Shown piece by piece: positions 60,035-64,000 of a DNA stretch of 64,000 nucleotides. Made by a program: the position numbers and the translations under genes. The DNA is from Kribbella pratensis (GTDB lineage Bacteria; Actinomycetota; Actinomycetes; Propionibacteriales; Kribbellaceae), in NCBI RefSeq assembly GCF_004365355.1, contig NZ_SODP01000004.1, forward strand, positions 1 to 64,000, read 5' to 3'. How positions within the stretch are numbered: the stretch's first letter is position 1; each line of letters opens with the position of its first letter. The notes beneath the pieces were generated by a model that saw only the letters and a list, made by a program, of their open reading frames with translations, was not told the DNA's origin and made no database searches.

Positions 60035-62779
60035 ATGCTGGTCGATCGGCTGGTTGATCGGTTCGCCGAGCGCCGGCAGCTCGACGAGCTCCTCGATCAC
60101 GTCCGGAGCGGCCTGAGCCAGGCCCTAGTGATCCGCGGGGAGGCGGGGATCGGCAAGTCGGCGTTGCTCGAGTATCTGGTCGGCGAGGCGTCCAAGTGCC
60201 GGGTCATCCGTGCGGCCGGCATACAGGCCGAAGCCGAGTTCGCCTTCGGCGGCCTGCACCAGTTGTGCGCAGCGCTCGTGCACCGCCTCGACCACATTCC
60301 GTCCCCACAGGCTGAGGCGCTCGGCACCGCCTTCGGTCTTCGAACGTGTCCGCCACCGGATCGCTTCCTGGTCGGCCTGGCCGTCCTCAGCCTGCTGGCC
60401 GACGCCGCGACCGACGACCCGCTGCTCTGCGTCGTCGACGACGCGCAATGGCTCGACGACACCTCGGCACAAACTCTCACGTTCGTGGCCCGGCGGCTGA
60501 TGCACGAGTCCGTCGCCCTGGTCTTCGCCCTCCGCGACTCGGCCGACGCCGGGCCGTTCTCCGGCGTACCCCGGCTCGACCTCGGCGGCCTCCCGGCACA
60601 CCACGCACGAGAGCTGCTCAGCGCGGCGATCCCCGGACCCATCGACGAGCGGGTCCGCGACCGCATCCTGGCCGAGACTCGCGGGAACCCACTGGCGCTT
60701 CTGGAACTACCGCAGGACCTCAGCTACGCCGAACTGGCCGGTGGCTTCGGCTTGCCCGACGCACAGCAACTCACCCATCGGATCGAAGGCTCCTTCCAGC
60801 GCCGGCTCGCACCGTTGCCGTCCGACACCCGCCGGCTGCTCCTGATCGCCGCGGTCGAACCGGCCGGGGACGCGACCCTGGTACGCCGTGCCGCGCAGCG
60901 TCTGGGCATCGCCGTCGACACGGTCGATCCAGCCGAGTTCGCCGGCCTGGTGCAGTTCCACGAGCGGATCACCTTCCGGCATCCGCTGGTGCGCTCGGCG
61001 ATCCATCGGGAGGCGACGCCGGAGGAACGCCAGGAGGCGCACCGTGCGCTGGCCGAGGTCACCGATCCGGCGCGCGACGCGGACCGCCGGGCCTGGCATC
61101 TCGCCCACGCGGCGAGTGGCCCCGACGACACCGTCGCCGCGGAACTGGAACAGTCCGCCGGCCGCGCCCAGGCCCGCGGCGGCCTGGCCGCGGCCGCCGC
61201 GTTCCTCGAGCGCTCCGCGCGACTGAGCATCGATCCGGCACAGCGGGCCGGCCGGGCGCTGGCCGCGGCGCAGACGAAGAGCCGGGCCGGAGCGTTCGAT
61301 GCCACGCTGGACCTGCTGCTGATGGCCGAAGCGGGACCGCTCAGCGAATTGCAGCAGGCTCGCGTCGACCTCCTCCGCGCGCAGGTCGCCTTCGCCACCA
61401 ACCGGGGCCGAGGCGCCGCGCCGCTGCTGCTCAAGGCCGCGAAGCGCCTCGAGCCGATCGACACCGTGCTGTCCCGTGAGACGTACCTGGACGCACTGAC
61501 GGCTGCCATGTTCGCGGGCCGGCTGGCCGGTCCGGATGGCAACACCCTGGCCGTGGCGCGGGCTGCCAGTACGACGCCCCGACCGCAAGAGCCCACCTCA
61601 CCGGATCTCCTCCTGGCCGGCCTGGCCGCCAATTTCACCGAGGGCTACGCGGACGGCCTGCCGCTGTTGCGGCGAGCCGTGACCTCGTTCGGCGACGATA
61701 TGTCCGCCCCGGAGGAACTGCGCTGGTCGTGGCTGGCGTGCGAGGCCGCTCTGCATGTGTGGGACGACGGGCGCTGGGATCGGCTGTCCGCCCGGTACCT
61801 CGAGCTCGCCCGCACGACCGGCGCTTTGAGTGAGCTGCCGCTCGCGCTCAGCATGCGCGCGTACCTCCTGCTGTTCGCCGGCGAACTCGGTGCCGCGGGG
61901 GCACTCGTCGACGAGATCCAGACCGTGACCGAGGCGACCGGCAGCAACCCGTCGCCGTACGCCGGACTCGCCGTTGCCGCGCTGCGCGGTGCGACCGCCG
62001 AGGTGTCCACGCGGATCGAAACGACCATTCCTGACGCGACCCACCGGGGCGAGGGCATCGGGGTCGCCGTCGCCGAACGGGCGACGGCGGTACTGAGCAA
62101 TGGCCATGGCCGCTACCGCGAGGCGATGGCTGCCGCGCACCGTGCACTCGGCCAGGTGAACCCTCCCTTGGCGCCGACTCCGGGCGCGATGAGCTGGGCC
62201 GCGACCGAGTTCGTCGAGGCGGCTGTCCGCAGCGGGCAACCCGAGGCGGCGAAGGAAACGCTGGACTGGCTCACGGCGATGACCAGCGCGAGCGGTACCG
62301 AATGGGCGCTCGGGATCGAGGCCCGGTCGCGCGCACTCGTCAGCGACGACCGGTCGGCAGAACCCCTCTACCGTGAGGCGATCGAGCGACTCGCCAGGAC
62401 GCGGGTCCGCACCGAACTCGCCCGCGCCATCCTCCTGTACGGCGAATGGCTGCGCCGGCAACGCCGCCGCCAGGACGCCCGCGAACAACTCCACACCGCC
62501 CACGACCTGTTCACCGGGATGGGAGCCGAAGCCTTCGCCGAACGCGCCCGCCGGGAACTCGTCGCCACCGGCGAAACCGCCCGCAAACGCACTCCCGCCA
62601 CGACCACCCGGCTGACGGCCCGCGAAAGCCAGATCGCCCGCCTGGCCGGCGATGGTTTGTCCAACCCCGAGATCGGCAGCCGGCTGTTCCTGAGCCCCCG
62701 CACCGTCGAATACCACCTCGGCAACATCTACGCCAAGCTCGGCATCACCTCCCGCCACGACCTGCGCCCACACCCCTGA
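60035..62779 (+). CDS. LAL-type LuxR transcriptional regulator (914 aa)
   Basis: The N-terminal ATPase has Walker A GEAGIGKS (35-42) and Walker B VVDDAQWLDD (about 131-140). A long helical repeat region follows, and then a C-terminal LuxR HTH (about 859-908: LTARESQIARLAGDG, RTVEYHLGNIYAKLGI). ATG 60035 is chosen because LAL proteins usually begin with a short basic LVDR..ER..LDELL segment and a -10 hexamer ends 6 bases upstream; ATG 59999 is an alternative. It is divergent from the PaoABC-like operon and is the natural candidate for its activator. The effector is unknown. Confidence 0.9.
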   Translation: MLVDRLVDRFAERRQLDELLDHVRSGLSQALVIRGEAGIGKSALLEYLVGEASKCRVIRAAGIQAEAEFAFGGLHQLCAALVHRLDHIPSPQAEALGTAFGLRTCPPPDRFLVGLAVLSLLADAATDDPLLCVVDDAQWLDDTSAQTLTFVARRLMHESVALVFALRDSADAGPFSGVPRLDLGGLPAHHARELLSAAIPGPIDERVRDRILAETRGNPLALLELPQDLSYAELAGGFGLPDAQQLTHRIEGSFQRRLAPLPSDTRRLLLIAAVEPAGDATLVRRAAQRLGIAVDTVDPAEFAGLVQFHERITFRHPLVRSAIHREATPEERQEAHRALAEVTDPARDADRRAWHLAHAASGPDDTVAAELEQSAGRAQARGGLAAAAAFLERSARLSIDPAQRAGRALAAAQTKSRAGAFDATLDLLLMAEAGPLSELQQARVDLLRAQVAFATNRGRGAAPLLLKAAKRLEPIDTVLSRETYLDALTAAMFAGRLAGPDGNTLAVARAASTTPRPQEPTSPDLLLAGLAANFTEGYADGLPLLRRAVTSFGDDMSAPEELRWSWLACEAALHVWDDGRWDRLSARYLELARTTGALSELPLALSMRAYLLLFAGELGAAGALVDEIQTVTEATGSNPSPYAGLAVAALRGATAEVSTRIETTIPDATHRGEGIGVAVAERATAVLSNGHGRYREAMAAAHRALGQVNPPLAPTPGAMSWAATEFVEAAVRSGQPEAAKETLDWLTAMTSASGTEWALGIEARSRALVSDDRSAEPLYREAIERLARTRVRTELARAILLYGEWLRRQRRRQDAREQLHTAHDLFTGMGAEAFAERARRELVATGETARKRTPATTTRLTARESQIARLAGDGLSNPEIGSRLFLSPRTVEYHLGNIYAKLGITSRHDLRPHP

Positions 62780-62814
62780 CGGTCAGCGCAGCGGATCACT
62801 GGTGGTTCGGGGGA

Positions 62815-63642
62815 TCATGCGCTGAAGTCCACGTCGACGAAGTCGGCCACCGGGCGGTAGCCGGCCTGGTGGTAGATCTTGTTGGAGGTGGGGTTGGCCA
62901 GCTCCGTGTACAGGCACGCTTGGTTGCCGTCGGCAAGGATCAACGCGGAGACGTGACTGGTCAGCGCGCCGGCGTACCCGTGACGTCGGTGCTCCGGCGG
63001 CGTGTAGACCGGACCGACCCGGCAGACCCCGAAGAGCGGGAGGTGGTAGCCGACCATGCTCACCGCCTCGCCGTCGACCTCCCACATCCACATCGTCCCG
63101 TCCGCCAGCCGGCCAGCGGCCCACTCGTGGTGGCCGGTGGACAGCTCTTCCACGAAACCGTCCTTGCCCCAGGCCGCGACCAGGTCCACCTCGTCGGCGT
63201 TCATCGGGCGCGGCGTTCCGCCGTCCGCCGAGAGCGGCGTGAAATCGATCAGTTTGTGCAGTCGGGTGCCGCGCGTCTCGGTCAGGCTTCCGCCGCCCCG
63301 CTCGACCCACCGCTGCGCGAACTTGTGCGCCGCCGGACGATGGCCCGCAACACCGGGGAGCTCGGGCAGTACGTCGGCGTACGCGTCGGCGATCGGTTCG
63401 GCGAGCTCCTCCGGCAGCGCGCCGAGATAGACGCCGCGGCCCGGCGTACGCATCGCGACGCCGATCACGTCCGGATCGTGCACGGAGACGAAGTACGACG
63501 GCTCGGACTCGGCCCGCGCCGTACCGTTCGCGCGCTCGTGGACGTTGCTCATGATGATCGTGTGCAGCACCGGATCCTGTTGCAGGAAAGGGAACACGGT
63601 CTGCTCGAACGCCTGCGGATCGCTCGTCACCCGGACATCCAT
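62815..63642 (-). CDS. GNAT-family N-acetyltransferase (275 aa)
   Basis: A C-terminal GNAT domain (about 180-270) has the acetyl-CoA loop RRHGYAGAL, preceded by GPVYTPPEH, and the closing AGYRPVADF. The N-terminal half is a weakly conserved GNAT-like domain, as in two-domain actinobacterial members. The acceptor substrate is unknown. On the minus strand TACGAT (63655-63650) ends 7 bases before the ATG and no ribosome site exists, so a leaderless mRNA is likely. Divergent from the PadR gene. Confidence 0.85.
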   Translation of the reverse strand: MDVRVTSDPQAFEQTVFPFLQQDPVLHTIIMSNVHERANGTARAESEPSYFVSVHDPDVIGVAMRTPGRGVYLGALPEELAEPIADAYADVLPELPGVAGHRPAAHKFAQRWVERGGGSLTETRGTRLHKLIDFTPLSADGGTPRPMNADEVDLVAAWGKDGFVEELSTGHHEWAAGRLADGTMWMWEVDGEAVSMVGYHLPLFGVCRVGPVYTPPEHRRHGYAGALTSHVSALILADGNQACLYTELANPTSNKIYHQAGYRPVADFVDVDFSA

Positions 63643-63685
63643 GGCCCGGATCGTACGCCTGGAGACGGTTGCGGGTCGTCGGATT

Positions 63686-63691
63686 TACACT
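63686..63691 (+). promoter_or_regulatory. -10-like TACACT of the PadR gene
   Basis: TACACT ends 6 bases before ATG 63698, with no ribosome binding site, matching the spacing seen at the other leaderless candidates. Confidence 0.4.
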
Positions 63692-63697
63692 GCGACC

Positions 63698-64000
63698 ATG
63701 TCCACCACGCGGTTGTTGCTGCTCGGCGTCGTGCGGATCTTCCAGCCGGCGTACGGGTACCAGCTGCGCCGCGAGCTGATGACGTGGAACGTGCAGGCCT
63801 GGGCGAACATCAACCCCGGCTCGATCTACACCGGGTTGCGGACGCTCGCCAAGCACGGGTACCTGCTCGAGCTGGAGCAGGACGGGGCACATCGCCCGGG
63901 CCGGACGTCGTACAAGCTGACGACCGACGGCGAAACGGAGTACTTCTCGCTCCTGCGCGGCATGCTGTGGACCGTAGACGGCTTCCACCCCGACAAGATG
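63698..64000 (+). CDS. PadR-family transcriptional regulator, cut by the window end
   Basis: The first 101 codons only. The winged helix contains LLLLGVVRIFQPAYGYQLRREL, INPGSIYTGLRTLAKHGYL and GRTSYKLTTDGE, typical of PadR. The protein continues beyond the window. It is divergent from the acetyltransferase gene across 55 bases and may control it. Confidence 0.85.
   Translation, partial: MSTTRLLLLGVVRIFQPAYGYQLRRELMTWNVQAWANINPGSIYTGLRTLAKHGYLLELEQDGAHRPGRTSYKLTTDGETEYFSLLRGMLWTVDGFHPDKM

Noticed and set aside
1..64000. tRNA, rRNA, CRISPR arrays, insertion sequences and attachment sites
   Set aside because: I looked for cloverleaf patterns, regularly spaced repeats, transposase motifs and long terminal inverted repeats and saw none that could be supported.

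Overview
The window is about 70% G+C. Overlapping ATGA/GTGA gene junctions, GTG starts, LuxR-type LAL regulators, a SigE-family ECF sigma factor and a menaquinone-linked respiratory chain point to an actinobacterium, probably in or near Kribbella/Nocardioidaceae. The genus is an inference from gene content and cannot be proved here. No tRNA, rRNA, CRISPR array, insertion sequence or prophage gene was seen. The first ~118 bases are G/C homopolymer runs that look like a sequence-end artefact.

1-6.1 kb: two tiny paralogous proteins, a strong terminator, a LAL regulator, a small membrane protein, a dipeptidase and a divergent ornithine-cyclodeaminase-family enzyme. 6.2-10.7 kb: an orphan second NuoA, a lipoprotein, and 2-oxoglutarate:ferredoxin oxidoreductase KorAB. 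10.7-17.8 kb: an alpha/beta hydrolase, a HAD phosphatase, a lactate-oxidase-family flavoprotein and an Lnt-like N-acyltransferase (reading frame suspect at its end). A TetR regulator with a perfect palindromic operator, a membrane protein and a frameshifted MFS exporter follow. 17.9-27.6 kb: DUF445 and DUF402 proteins, a D-Ala-D-Ala carboxypeptidase, a SigE-type sigma factor with a membrane partner, a TIM-barrel isomerase, RarD, an Rrf2 regulator with a cupin gene that shares its operator motif, and a phospholipase-D-like protein. 27.7-34.3 kb: an orphan degenerate cytochrome b, then a molybdenum hydroxylase set (XdhC, [2Fe-2S] subunit, Tat-type catalytic subunit) with a PucR regulator upstream.

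34.4-54.5 kb is the respiratory core. The complete nuoA-N operon (complex I) runs on the minus strand and ends in a coupled polyprenyl diphosphate synthase. Upstream lie a geranylgeranyl-reductase-family menaquinone reductase, the menaquinone methyltransferase and a divergent isochorismate synthase. Complex I is therefore embedded among genes that make or tailor its electron acceptor, menaquinone.

54.5-64 kb: a metallo-hydrolase, then a second molybdenum hydroxylase (PaoABC-like) whose last gene is a five-repeat membrane protein with no known function. A divergent LAL regulator, an acetyltransferase and the start of a PadR regulator follow.

Recurring themes are (a) coupled, overlapping operons, (b) six genes whose start codon sits 12-13 nt after the first base of a TANNNT hexamer with no ribosome binding site, as expected for leaderless transcripts, and (c) paralogues of respiratory subunits (NuoA2, orphan cytochrome b) that have lost key residues.
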